A DNA stretch of 57,338 bases from contig DCUZ01000014.1 in NCBI GenBank assembly GCA_002327305.1, positions 1 through 57,338 on the forward strand, in the 5' to 3' direction. Shown piece after piece: positions 1 through 8,062 of this stretch (the first letter of the stretch is position 1; each line of letters starts with the position of its first letter). The position numbers and the translations under genes are program-made. The notes below the pieces were generated by a model. That model did not search any database. It was not told the origin of the DNA and was given only the letters and a program-made list of their open reading frames with translations. The stretch comes from Holophagales bacterium UBA2201 (lineage in GTDB: Bacteria > Acidobacteriota > Thermoanaerobaculia > UBA2201).

Positions 1-72
1 CTCTTGGATACGATGTTGAAAAGACTTGGTCATGATGTCACCACCGCGTCTTTTCAACATCGTATCCAAGAG
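1..72. repeat. Perfect 25-bp inverted repeat at the left contig edge
   Basis: Bases 1-25 are the exact reverse complement of bases 48-72, with a 22-base loop between them. Both arms encode the same piece of a response regulator receiver domain (LLDTMLKR), once on each strand. The simplest reading is a fold-back chimera formed at the end of the assembly, for example a read that turned round on itself, rather than a biological hairpin. Confidence 0.9.
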
Positions 73-141
73 ATAGCGATTCTCCTCCAGATCATCCACG
101 ACCAGAATATGCCAGTGCTTGTGGGAATTACCGTCAGGCAT
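1..141 (-). CDS. Response regulator receiver domain, N-terminal fragment cut by the contig edge
   Basis: Read leftwards from an ATG at 141, the frame gives a receiver-domain start: HILVVDDLEENRYLLDTMLKR. The VVDD acidic pair and the ENRYLL helix match the receiver of the GGDEF-EAL protein at 32023. After codon 31 or so the frame enters the fold-back repeat, so the last residues before the edge are not trustworthy. The plus-strand copy of the arm continues as LGHDVTTA, which is how receivers normally go on, so the true gene probably continues that way beyond the contig. The phosphoacceptor Asp and any output domain are missing. The upstream region carries the same conserved element found before two secreted paralogues near 7 kb. 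Confidence 0.7.
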   Translation of the reverse strand, partial: MPDGNSHKHWHILVVDDLEENRYLLDTMLKRRGGDIMTKSFQHRIQE

Positions 142-210
142 GATGACAATCCCTCTCTGGAATCCTGGTTTTTCGGATTCCGTCTTATTAGTAAGTACAG
201 AAAGACTGGA

Positions 211-230
211 TTTTGCCTACCTTGACTTTT
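211..230 (-). promoter_or_regulatory. Shared upstream element, copy A
   Basis: On the minus strand this reads AAAAGTCAAGGTAGGCAAAA, followed about 15 nt later by TGTACTTACT, and lies about 70 nt before the ATG of the response regulator fragment. Two other copies sit before the paralogues starting at 7128 and 7737. The downstream TGTACT could be a -10 box, but no normal -35 box is spaced from it. A promoter for an alternative sigma factor or an activator site are both possible. Confidence 0.5.
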
Positions 231-388
231 CGGGTTCGGAGAAAGCCTTGCAAATAGCTGATAAAGCGTCACTTAGAACATTCATGCGTACAGGAACGCC
301 GACCGCCGACCCTCCGCCTTCAAAAATTGAGGACAGCCGGGCATGCGTCGGCGGGGGCTGAAGTGCTGAGGAAGCCGGGGAAAAGGCC

Positions 389-724
389 CTATGGGCGCTT
401 GTTGTCGAGGAGCTTTCGCTTCCAACGGGGGATCTGACCCTTCCGGGGCTTGTCCGTACGGCACAAGTCCTTGAAACGGATTTCCTCCACGGTCGGACGG
501 GCATCGTATTTTTCCATCCCAAGGAAAATCTCCCACAATTGAACCCTAAGTGCTTCCGCAATTCGGTTTAGCGTCTTTGTTGAGGGGTTTCTTACCCCCC
601 TCTCTATATCGTTTAGGTAATTCAGGCTGATCTTCGCCTTCACCGCGAGGACTTCCTGGGTGAGCCCTCTTCTCTTTCGAAGTTCCCTTATTCTTGCTGA
701 AAGACGCTCGATCAGGTTATGCAT
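389..724 (-). CDS. XRE-family helix-turn-helix transcriptional regulator
   Basis: A 111-residue protein with a Cro/CI-type HTH at about residues 8-60: RELRKRRGLTQEVLAVKA begins the domain, and the recognition helix and following turn (LNYLNDIERGVRNPS) are typical. The C-terminal 45 residues are basic and I do not recognise them. The ATG at 724 is chosen. A TTG two codons upstream is also possible, and neither has a clear Shine-Dalgarno site. The gene stands alone and is divergent from the large secreted protein at 949, so regulation of that gene or of itself is plausible, but the sequence does not show it. Confidence 0.85.
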   Translation of the reverse strand: MHNLIERLSARIRELRKRRGLTQEVLAVKAKISLNYLNDIERGVRNPSTKTLNRIAEALRVQLWEIFLGMEKYDARPTVEEIRFKDLCRTDKPRKGQIPRWKRKLLDNKRP

Positions 725-809
725 TTCCAAAGGAAGCGTACAATCTTTGAAAGCCGAATAAAACCATCTATAGTGTGGTGAAATGAATAATATGGCTGTT
801 CATGTGCAC

Positions 810-838
810 TTGACATTCCGTAATCAATTGCCTAAACT
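810..838 (+). promoter_or_regulatory. Sigma-70-type promoter for the large secreted protein
   Basis: A perfect TTGACA lies at 810-815, followed after 17 bases by TAAACT at 833-838. It stands about 110 bases before the ATG at 949 in an AT-rich stretch, a clear break from the GC-rich surroundings. Confidence 0.6.
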
Positions 839-948
839 AAAATATGTGCATGGGTAAAAAGGAGTTTCGAGCACATGTATCCGAGCGTGCCCTCTAAGGA
901 ATACGCCCGGCCCAGCGTCATTCATGGTAGACTCGAAAGGAGGGTCAA

Positions 949-3900
949 ATGGTCGTTAAGCGTTTTCTTCTTCTATCCCTTGTCCTGGCCCTGGCCGCCG
1001 TTGGGGCGGCCCAGTGGGATCCCCTCACCAAAATCAAGGCCGATTTCTACACCTGGAACATGGTCCTGGAGACCATGGCGGTGGACTACATCGCCTTCCC
1101 CAAGGGCGACGACATCCAGGCCGTGGGTGCCTTCCTCAAGGGCTTCTATTGGGATGAGCCGATCTTGTATGACCCCTGGGGAAATCTCTACCGTTATTCC
1201 TCCGACGGGAAGACCTACACACTCACCAGCCCGGGCCCGGACGGAAATCTCTCCACGGCCGATGATCTCACGTCGCGCGGCGACTTTATCGCGCCCATGC
1301 CACTGCAGGAAGAAATACCCTCAAACCCTCCGGGTCTTTCCTATTCCATCCCCGTGCCCCGCTCCACCGGCTCTTCCCTGATGCTTTCCAAATCAGGCAC
1401 CGACGACATACTCTTCGCCTGGTCCGGGGCTGGCCCGACCTACGATGTCACCGGGGCCACGGACCCGCGCTTTCTGAACAGCTATCTTCTGCAGAACGAC
1501 ATCGCGGGATCTCCCTACACTTATCCCGGCGCCTTGAAAAATCCCAAGTCCGTCGAATTCTTCGACGTCACCGAGCCCACGGAAACCAATCACGCCCAGG
1601 ACGCCAACGGTCTGTATCCCGCCACACCCCCCTCGTTAAGCACCGCCACCGGCAATTGGTTCATCGGCGGCTCCGTCAGTGTCACAGGGACGACCTTTTC
1701 CGAGGTTTATAAGGACAACGTGGTCTGCTTCCCCGGCGGATACTGCATCCATCCCGACGACACCTCGACCACCACCCAGCTCGATTTCAAGGTGCCCCCC
1801 GGTGCCATCACCGGCTCCATCGTCAACAGCATCGGCATCCTGGAAAGCAACAAGCTGTCCGCGACCATTTCCTTGGAAGACCCCGCCCTTCCCGCCCTCA
1901 CCATCCGCACCATCGGCTTCGCCAAGACCGCGGGGCATTACTACACCTGTGACCTGGATGCCGGGGTGCAGAAGGCCTACCGCCACTCCTATGATCCCGG
2001 CACAGGGAAATGGGTCCGGTATCCGGTCACCTTCTTTATCGCCCCTCCCCATTTTTATTACGGGTCCACAAAGATGGATCGGTTTAACCACCTCTTTTTT
2101 GTAGACGCCTATCCCTCCACCAGTCTCTCCGAGTCCACCCGTGTGGTGACGGACCCGCCTTCCGATGCCATGGCCTCCTGCAAGGCGTTGGGGGTTCCTG
2201 GGTCGGAGCGCACAGTCAAGGGGGCCGGGGCCGCGCCCGATCCCAACCCACAGAGCGTCGCCGGGCGCGATGTGGTCTATTTCGCTTTTGATGACGGCCT
2301 GAATGGAAAATTCATCTACAAGGTGGAAGTGAACGCTGGCGGCTGCGGAAACATCCTGGACACCGACTACGGCAACCGGGGCGGGGCCTGGTACTGGAAC
2401 GCCATCGTCGGCATGTCCGTGGACCCCAAGACCGGGGACCTCTACGTGGCCGAACGGATCACTTCGACCACCTCCGTCGTCAAGGTCATCCGCAACGATG
2501 GAAGCGAAACCCTTCAGACCGTGGCCACCGGCTTCACGAATGTCTTCGGTGTGGACGTCTGGCGGGAGACCGGCGGTGATTTCGGCTTCATCCTGGCCAC
2601 GGATTTCGCCGCAGGCCAGCTCAAAAGCATCCCTATAGACAACACCGCCGCCGGCGGCAGTGTCGTCACCGGCGGCTCGAGCATGCGCACCGTCGCCACG
2701 GGCCTCACCACCTACGATACTTCCACCTACCAGGCCTCCGATCTTATCCGCCTTCTGGTGGCCCATAATGACGGCTCGACCATCAAACTCCGCAAGCCAC
2801 CTTACTTCTCCACCGACCCCTACGAGAGCATGCCCGTCAACATTTGGATCTCCTCCCCCGTGCCCTCCGACAGGCCGACCTATCAGGGGGTGTTGAGAGA
2901 CTCTAAAAATCCGGGCACTACCTATTCCACAGTAAAAATGAAAGCATGGTTTTCGGACGGCGTGGCCCGCTCCATCTGCGCCACGGCGGGCGACCCTTTG
3001 AGCACGGCTGCCAATACCTTTGTGCCTTCGCCCACCCCCGCCGCCTGCAATAAATGGTGGAAGGACCCGGTGGATGGCACGGAATATGCCTTTTGCGACA
3101 ACTCGTCTGATTTCACGGCGGGTGGTGTCGGCTCGTCCACCACATCCGGCGAGCTTTTGGACTGTCGCTCTAACTGCGGCACCCAGGCCAATCCCTGTGT
3201 TTTCGAGTTCAGGATCAGCCCATCGTATTCGGAGGAGAATTTCCGCTACTACTTCATGGTTCCCCAAAGCCGGACCGTCCTCTCCAGCTTCATGAGCAAT
3301 TCCTGGAAGCGCGCTTTGATCGAGCAGGATCAGATGTGCCAGCGGGGCGGAATCCTCTATGAGGATACCGCAATCGGCCAAACACAGATCAAGATAGCCA
3401 AGAACCTCGATGGCACAAGGGCAGACAATCTTCAACTTGGGGATACCATCTATATTTTCGACTCTCAAAAGCCATATAGCCCTACAAGCGATTGTGCGTG
3501 CGTCAGGGAACTTGATGCAGTACCAGCACAGTATGTCCTCGTGACTCTCGGTCAGGTGGGGTCTTGTTCTACCACGCTTGAACCTTTGGATCGCATTTAC
3601 GATGCCAGCCCATGGGATTTCTCGGCGGGCAAGTCCGCCGGCGTCTGCGTGGATGGTTCCGGCTTTTTCACGCCCGATTCCAGCACGTTGAACCGCCGGG
3701 ATAAAACCGGGCCATTCGACGATGCCTTCGTCCAGTTTTACCCTTCTACAGCGGGGGCTGGCGTAATCCCCTACTGGCCAACCTTCCGTCTCTCCCCTCT
3801 ATCGGATCAGGCCTCTGCCATGCGCTTCCATCAGTTATGGTTTGCCAATTCCCGCCCGACCGGATGTTTTCTTGACCCTCCGGACAATACCGTCTGGTGC

Positions 3901-4332
3901 GATACGTGCTGCAATTTGGCCAATAATTATTTCCACCTGATGGGCATGATGCAGCGGGAGAATGGAAACTGGGGCGACTCCATCGCTGGAAGCGATATCA
4001 GTTGGACTTACATTGCGTCCATCATCGCCAATTGTCCAGCTTGTTCCGCTGCGGATCTTCAAAGGGCCTTTCAGCACGTCTGTTGTCATGAGAAGGGCCA
4101 TAATTATGGAGTCAACTGTGGGACGGAGATGCACGATGATAACAATGTCTGGTGCGGGATGTGCGGTGGGGCCATCAGCCAAAAGTGCGTGATGTCCGTC
4201 CTCCAGGGCCTTGCCGATAGAATTGACGGAATCAACCGCTTTTGTTGCTTTAATCTTCTGGAAACCCCGGCCTTCTGCGGAGATGCCACCGAATGCGGCG
4301 AAGGCGTCCGCAAAACAACGGATCCCCAGTGA
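949..4332 (+). CDS. Large secreted Cys-rich protein with GspG-like N-terminus and C-terminal zincin-like motif
   Basis: 1127 residues with a Sec signal peptide (MVVKRFLLLSLVLALAAVGAA) and a strong ribosome site (AAGGAGG at 937-943). Residues about 74-100 (DPWGNLYRYSSDGK, then SPGPDGN) resemble the C-terminal globular part of GspG-type pseudopilins, but no pilin helix precedes them. Residues about 430-590 carry propeller-like strands (VGMSVDPKTGDLYVAE). Near the C-terminus H1047-E-K-G-H1051-N-Y-G1054-V-N-C1057 matches the metzincin zinc motif HExxHxxGxxH except that Cys replaces the third His. CVM at 1080-1082 could be the Met-turn. This suggests a secreted metalloprotease or a relative that has lost activity. 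The last 250 residues are unusually rich in Cys, so disulfides or a metal site are likely. The overall family is not recognised. Confidence 0.8.
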   Translation: MVVKRFLLLSLVLALAAVGAAQWDPLTKIKADFYTWNMVLETMAVDYIAFPKGDDIQAVGAFLKGFYWDEPILYDPWGNLYRYSSDGKTYTLTSPGPDGNLSTADDLTSRGDFIAPMPLQEEIPSNPPGLSYSIPVPRSTGSSLMLSKSGTDDILFAWSGAGPTYDVTGATDPRFLNSYLLQNDIAGSPYTYPGALKNPKSVEFFDVTEPTETNHAQDANGLYPATPPSLSTATGNWFIGGSVSVTGTTFSEVYKDNVVCFPGGYCIHPDDTSTTTQLDFKVPPGAITGSIVNSIGILESNKLSATISLEDPALPALTIRTIGFAKTAGHYYTCDLDAGVQKAYRHSYDPGTGKWVRYPVTFFIAPPHFYYGSTKMDRFNHLFFVDAYPSTSLSESTRVVTDPPSDAMASCKALGVPGSERTVKGAGAAPDPNPQSVAGRDVVYFAFDDGLNGKFIYKVEVNAGGCGNILDTDYGNRGGAWYWNAIVGMSVDPKTGDLYVAERITSTTSVVKVIRNDGSETLQTVATGFTNVFGVDVWRETGGDFGFILATDFAAGQLKSIPIDNTAAGGSVVTGGSSMRTVATGLTTYDTSTYQASDLIRLLVAHNDGSTIKLRKPPYFSTDPYESMPVNIWISSPVPSDRPTYQGVLRDSKNPGTTYSTVKMKAWFSDGVARSICATAGDPLSTAANTFVPSPTPAACNKWWKDPVDGTEYAFCDNSSDFTAGGVGSSTTSGELLDCRSNCGTQANPCVFEFRISPSYSEENFRYYFMVPQSRTVLSSFMSNSWKRALIEQDQMCQRGGILYEDTAIGQTQIKIAKNLDGTRADNLQLGDTIYIFDSQKPYSPTSDCACVRELDAVPAQYVLVTLGQVGSCSTTLEPLDRIYDASPWDFSAGKSAGVCVDGSGFFTPDSSTLNRRDKTGPFDDAFVQFYPSTAGAGVIPYWPTFRLSPLSDQASAMRFHQLWFANSRPTGCFLDPPDNTVWCDTCCNLANNYFHLMGMMQRENGNWGDSIAGSDISWTYIASIIANCPACSAADLQRAFQHVCCHEKGHNYGVNCGTEMHDDNNVWCGMCGGAISQKCVMSVLQGLADRIDGINRFCCFNLLETPAFCGDATECGEGVRKTTDPQ

Positions 4333-4346
4333 AAAAGGAGGAACCC

Positions 4347-5327
4347 ATGAACACAAGAATCATGCTTGCTCTGGTCATATTAGCTTCAGCATTCTGTTTC
4401 GCTGGCCCTGTCGAAATTCAATTGACCTGCCGTGATGTGATTGTTGGGGAATTGAAATTTGGCGCATCGGCTCATTTCCAAATGATCCTCAGAAATAGCT
4501 CTTCGGAACCCGTCCACCTGGCCACATCCACCGCTTCAACTTGGCTTTACGCTTCCCCCTGGTGGAGCGTCCACATAGAGGGCCCTACGGATTCCCGATG
4601 TCTCAAGGAGGGCGGGCCGGTTGTTCTTGGACAGACGGCTGTCGGCGAATTTCCTCATATCGAGATCAAGCCTAAAACAGAAAGTGTCTTGACCTATGGC
4701 TGCCCAGGCTGGGGCAATCCGGGCGCCTACCGGGTTTGGATCGAGTACAACGGCGCCGAAGTTCCAGCGCAAGACATTTATAAGGGTAAGATTGTTTCCA
4801 ACACCTGCGCCTTCAATATTTCGTATCCTGAAGGCGTTGATGCCGAGATATTCAATCTCTGGCGCAAACAGAACCCGGATCTTCCGATCTGCGAATTTCC
4901 GTTGCCTATGGACCCGCACATCCTGAAGCCCGAGGTCATTCTTGAAAAATACCCTACGTCCACCTATGCGGGATGGGCTTTGGTGGATAAGGGGAATAAT
5001 TATCTAAGACCTACGAACAGCTCCAATATTCATATAGAAAACTACATGAAAGAATCGCTCAACGACAAATACAACCAAAGCTTGAGAACCTATGGAAAAA
5101 GCAGAATAGAGGAATTGCAAACCTATCTTTCAGCAAACCCGGATTTTCCTATGGCCGACTGGATGAAGTTCGAAATAGCATTTTTGAGTGCCTATCGTGG
5201 AGAATACGAAAAAGCGGGAAAGGTCGCCGCACAGCTTGTTCAGGATGCTCCACAAGCCAAAGGAGGTATTAAGGCCAAGGAACTTCTTACCTACCTTAAG
5301 GAGAAGAAACTTATCACCGAAAAATAG
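4347..5327 (+). CDS. Secreted protein of unknown function
   Basis: 326 residues beginning with a Sec signal peptide (MNTRIMLALVILASAFCFAG). The ATG at 4347 is preceded by AAAAAGGAGG, six bases upstream, and lies 14 bases after the stop of the large protein, so the two are probably co-transcribed. The N-terminal half is beta-rich and looks like an immunoglobulin-type fold (FQMILRNSSSEPVHL). The C-terminal third is helical and charged, possibly TPR-like (FEIAFLSAYRGEYEKAGKVA). No catalytic motif is visible. It may be a partner or processing factor of the protein encoded upstream, an inference from position only. Confidence 0.75.
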   Translation: MNTRIMLALVILASAFCFAGPVEIQLTCRDVIVGELKFGASAHFQMILRNSSSEPVHLATSTASTWLYASPWWSVHIEGPTDSRCLKEGGPVVLGQTAVGEFPHIEIKPKTESVLTYGCPGWGNPGAYRVWIEYNGAEVPAQDIYKGKIVSNTCAFNISYPEGVDAEIFNLWRKQNPDLPICEFPLPMDPHILKPEVILEKYPTSTYAGWALVDKGNNYLRPTNSSNIHIENYMKESLNDKYNQSLRTYGKSRIEELQTYLSANPDFPMADWMKFEIAFLSAYRGEYEKAGKVAAQLVQDAPQAKGGIKAKELLTYLKEKKLITEK

Positions 5328-5342
5328 GCGATGAAATTGGTG

Positions 5343-6258
5343 GGGGCTGGCCTGGGAGCCGCCCCGGTGAAGATCGGGGCGGCCCGAGGGTCAACCAGCC
5401 CCGACTGATTTAACCCCGACCGCTGCGCCGGCCGCGCGGCTTCGCAGTCTCGCGCATGTGCCATCCGACGGCCTGCAAAGCCGCGCGGTCGGCACACGCC
5501 GTGCAGCGAGGGGCACGGCGCCGACCACCCGGGGACCCGTCCACCCAACGACCCACCAACCGACCGGGGACGTGGTGCGGGCCGCTCATTGGCGGCCCGA
5601 TTTCCGCCCCCACGTCCCGTAGCGGCGGCGGGTCCGGGGCTCCCTCGCCGCAGCGCATTCGCCCTGCGCGTGGGACCGGGGAAGCCGGGGCCGCAGGCGG
5701 CGCGCCGGCGTGGCCCCAATTTCCCCTTCCGGCACGCCGCCCGCATCGGCCCCTGTCCGATAATGGCGCATTATCGGACCTTCCCCTGCCCCGGAACCCG
5801 CCGCTTCGCCCTGCGGGTTTACATAACACGTGTGTTATGCAAACTACGGGACGCGGCACCCGCCCAGCATTGGCAGGGGGCGCTCACGGCCGCGCCCCCT
5901 GCACCCCTGGGGCCAGGAGGGCGGTCCGGCTCGGCCGCATGCGGCCTACGGGCCTCACAGCCCGGCATCATTTCCACTCCGAAGCCGGCCCTGACGCGCG
6001 TCAGGGTCGCTCCAATCATGCCGGGCTTACCGGCCCGCCCGTGCTTCGCCCGGGCCGGACCGCCCTTTCTGTGGTGGCGGCTTCGCCGCTTTCCCCCATC
6101 CCAGTTAAGCGCGGGGGCACTCTCCCGACAGGGTCGGGACTCCCCGCACCCCTTGGCCGGGGGGGACGGCCCTGCCCCCAGCGCTCGTCGCGCTCGCGCG
6201 TGCGCTCCTTCGCGCTTGCACCCTCCCCGCGGGCCTCCATGGTCTGCGGTGCACCGCA
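5343..6258. repeat. GC-rich gene-less region packed with palindromes
   Basis: About 0.9 kb without a believable gene; all frames give Pro/Arg/Gly-rich translations with no domain. It contains many inverted repeats: nested arms at 5343-5350/5395-5402 and 5358-5365/5376-5383; 5434-5449/5473-5488 (15 of 16 pairs); a nested stem at 5567-5618; a perfect 11-bp arm pair at 5755-5765/5769-5779; an 18-base dyad at 5822-5839; perfect palindromes at 5934-5947, 5989-6006 and 6245-6258. The first hairpins could terminate the upstream transcript. The rest could be a structured RNA, a mobile-element scar or an attachment region; I cannot tell which. Confidence 0.55.
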
Positions 6259-6395
6259 CCGCACATCTATTTCCCGCCCATATGGACGCCCTGTTTCCTG
6301 TTTTTATGGAGACCAAACCCGAGGCCTTCCTGAAGCACCTGCGCTTCCAGATTTTCGAGACTCACGCCTTCCAAGCCCCCGAAGGCAGGAGGTAA

Positions 6396-6567
6396 GGACG
6401 ATTCTTCCAGACCTACGATGGGGCGGATGGTGTATTCGGAACGCCCGACGACGTGGCGATTGACACGCTGAAGGTGTTGCATCAGCCTCCGGGATTCGGC
6501 TTCGGAGAATATGTATTTAAATCGGACCTTCCGCCAGTGCAAGCCGACCCCAAGCTTGCCGACTGAA
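6396..6567 (+). pseudogene. Possible C-terminal remnant of a secreted protein
   Basis: A frame opening right after a stop at 6393-6395 reads FFQTYDGADGVFGTPDD, then LKVLHQPPGFGFGEYVFKSD, which looks like real protein sequence with a DG-rich loop. It has no start codon. After about codon 48 a shift of one base is needed to continue to a natural end (PKLAD, stop at 6565). I read it as the tail of a decayed gene at the edge of the palindrome-rich region. The evidence is weak because it rests only on the look of the residues. Confidence 0.3.
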
Positions 6568-6636
6568 GCGGTGGGGGCCGCGGATGTAACAAATCGGGCG
6601 GGGATCGGACCCGCCCGGGGAAGCGCCGATGGCAGG

Positions 6637-7128
6637 CTAGGATGGGATCCAACCCCCGCGGTTGTTCACCTCCGTCCCGATGGGGAGGCGCTTGGTGACA
6701 ACCGAATACTGCTGAGCCAGGCTGTAGTAGGTTGTGCGGACCGTGTTGTAGCTGGTGACCAGATCCAGCGTCAGGGCGTCGAATTCCCGCACCACCAGCC
6801 TGTTGCCCACATCGGCCGCCTGCATCAGCAGGTCCGCCAGCGTCCCGAGGGCCTCCTGCCGTTCGGAGGGGCTCAGCGAAGGCAATTCGGCCTGAAGGGC
6901 CGCGTCGAGGGCGGCCAGATCGCCCATCATCTGCTGGGTCTTGTTGGTGATCGCCATCTCCATGCCGGGCACCTCGGCCGGGAAGGGATGGAGGGAGAGG
7001 AGGGTGTCAAGCGTCTTCAGGCTGTTGCCGAGCTTGTGGGCCTCCTTGGTCCATTGCAACGTCTGGGAAAACGCCGCGGCCGTTAAAAAAACGAGGATGA
7101 GGATGAAGGGTAAACTGCTTTTGCGCAT
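6637..7128 (-). CDS. Secreted helical protein of unknown function, paralogue 1
   Basis: 163 residues with a Sec signal peptide (MRKSSLPFILILVFLTAAAFS). The mature part is mostly helical with Leu/Ala heptads (DLAALDAALQAELPSLS) and ends in a conserved GGWIP. The ATG at 7128 has GGAGG just upstream. The protein is exactly as long as its neighbour at 7246-7737 and shares most of its positions, including TNKTxQMM, SxxxRQEALGTL, DLLMQAADVGN and PIGTxVN, so the pair is a tandem duplication. I do not recognise the family. A periplasmic or surface role is inferred from the signal peptide. Confidence 0.8.
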   Translation of the reverse strand: MRKSSLPFILILVFLTAAAFSQTLQWTKEAHKLGNSLKTLDTLLSLHPFPAEVPGMEMAITNKTQQMMGDLAALDAALQAELPSLSPSERQEALGTLADLLMQAADVGNRLVVREFDALTLDLVTSYNTVRTTYYSLAQQYSVVTKRLPIGTEVNNRGGWIPS

Positions 7129-7138
7129 GGCGCACCTC

Positions 7139-7195
7139 CTGGGTTTGGATTCACCCAGTAAGTATAAAAAGAGGCGGTTTTGCCTACCTTGGCTT
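7139..7195 (-). promoter_or_regulatory. Shared upstream element, copy B, with hairpin at the ribosome site
   Basis: On the minus strand CAAGGTAGGCAAAA (7177-7190) is followed by TATACTTACT and then CTGGGT/ACCCAG arms (7153-7158 and 7139-7144) whose 3' arm touches the AGGAGG ribosome site. The layout matches copies A and C. A folded leader that affects translation of the 7128 gene is plausible. Confidence 0.5.
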
Positions 7196-7245
7196 CGACT
7201 CCGGGCCGGGGATCGGACCCGCACCGCTTACACGCCTGGTCCCGA

Positions 7246-7737
7246 TCAATAGGGGATCCAGCCTCCGCCGTCGTTAACTTGCGTTCCGATGGGGATGCGT
7301 TTGCTGGTCAGATTAAACTGTTCGGCCAGGCTGAAGTAGGCTATGCGGGTAGTGTTGTAGACGGTGACGAGATTCAGCGTCAGCGTGTCGAACCCCCGGA
7401 CCGCCAGCATGTTTCCCACGTCGGCGGCCTGCATCAACAGGTCCCCCAGCGTTCCCAAGGCTTCCTGTCGGTCAGCAGCGCTTAGGGATGACATCTCGGC
7501 CTGCAGGGCTGCCTGCAAAGCGGCGAGGTTGTCCATCATCTGTTCGGTTTTGTTGGTAATGGCTGTTTCCAAGCCAGGCACGTCCCCCGGGAAGGGATTG
7601 ACGGAGAGGAGGGTGTTGAGTGTCTGGAGGCTGTGTTGCAGCTTTTGGGCCTCCCGGCTCCATTGCGGCGTTTGGGAGAAGGCCAGGCCGCCGATCAAAA
7701 AGACGACGACAACAAACGGGAATCTGACTCTGTGCAT
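7246..7737 (-). CDS. Secreted helical protein of unknown function, paralogue 2
   Basis: 163 residues with a Sec signal peptide (MHRVRFPFVVVVFLIGGLAFS), the same length as the gene at 6637-7128. Shared blocks include LLSVNPFPGDVPGLE, AITNKTEQMM, RQEALGTLGDLLMQAADVGN and the C-terminal GGWIP. Divergence is spread along the whole length, with no frameshift, which suggests both copies are kept for a function. Each copy has its own leader element and ribosome hairpin, so the two are probably transcribed separately but under the same control. The function is unknown. Confidence 0.8.
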   Translation of the reverse strand: MHRVRFPFVVVVFLIGGLAFSQTPQWSREAQKLQHSLQTLNTLLSVNPFPGDVPGLETAITNKTEQMMDNLAALQAALQAEMSSLSAADRQEALGTLGDLLMQAADVGNMLAVRGFDTLTLNLVTVYNTTRIAYFSLAEQFNLTSKRIPIGTQVNDGGGWIPY

Positions 7738-7747
7738 GATGCACCTC

Positions 7748-7805
7748 CTGGATTTGATTTCACCCAGGTAGTGCAAAAATAAGGTTTTTGCCTACCTTGA
7801 CTTTT
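7748..7805 (-). promoter_or_regulatory. Shared upstream element, copy C, with hairpin at the ribosome site
   Basis: On the minus strand AAAAGTCAAGGTAGGCAAAA (7786-7805) is followed by TGCACTACCT and by arms CTGGGT/ATCCAG (7762-7767 and 7748-7753). The arm pair differs from copy B by a C-to-U change that still pairs (G-U), which supports a real RNA stem before the GGAGG of the 7737 gene. Confidence 0.5.
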
Positions 7806-7977
7806 TAGGAAGCTGGAAAGCGGGAAAGCGGGAAGGCTGCGGGAACCGTTCAGCACAAAGCGAGGAGCACAGAGCGGAGGATCGCCAGCCGCATTCCGCT
7901 TACCGCCAGCCGCCTCAGGCGGAAAGCGGACAGCGGAACGCGCAAAAGCGCATCAAGGCCGGGATGGTTGCCTAATG

Positions 7978-8038
7978 GGGAGAGGGTGGTTCCGCGGGAA
8001 TTCACTTCCCGCGGCGGGAGAGAGAGCCGCCCTCTCCC
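7978..8038. repeat. Strong GC-rich hairpin, possible terminator
   Basis: Outer arms GGGAGAGGG/CCCTCTCCC (7978-7989 with 8027-8038) enclose perfect inner arms CCGCGGGAA/TTCCCGCGG (7992-8000 with 8006-8014). A related arm pair occurs at 48050-48083, so this is a dispersed palindromic element. It lies just past the 3' end of the zinc-finger/TPR gene and could stop that transcript, although no U-run follows. The rest of 7806-8062 shows nothing I recognise. Confidence 0.6.
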
Positions 8039-8062
8039 GCAATAGATTATAGATTGAGGACG

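Noticed and set aside
205..232. Cyclic-di-GMP (GEMM) riboswitch for the GGTAGGCAAAA element
   Set aside because: Only a few bases resemble the motif, and the conserved stems and tetraloop receptor are missing.
5456..6463. Long open frames on both strands in the palindrome-rich region
   Set aside because: Pro/Arg/Gly-rich translations with no domain, start signal or codon bias; open frames of this kind are expected in very GC-rich DNA.
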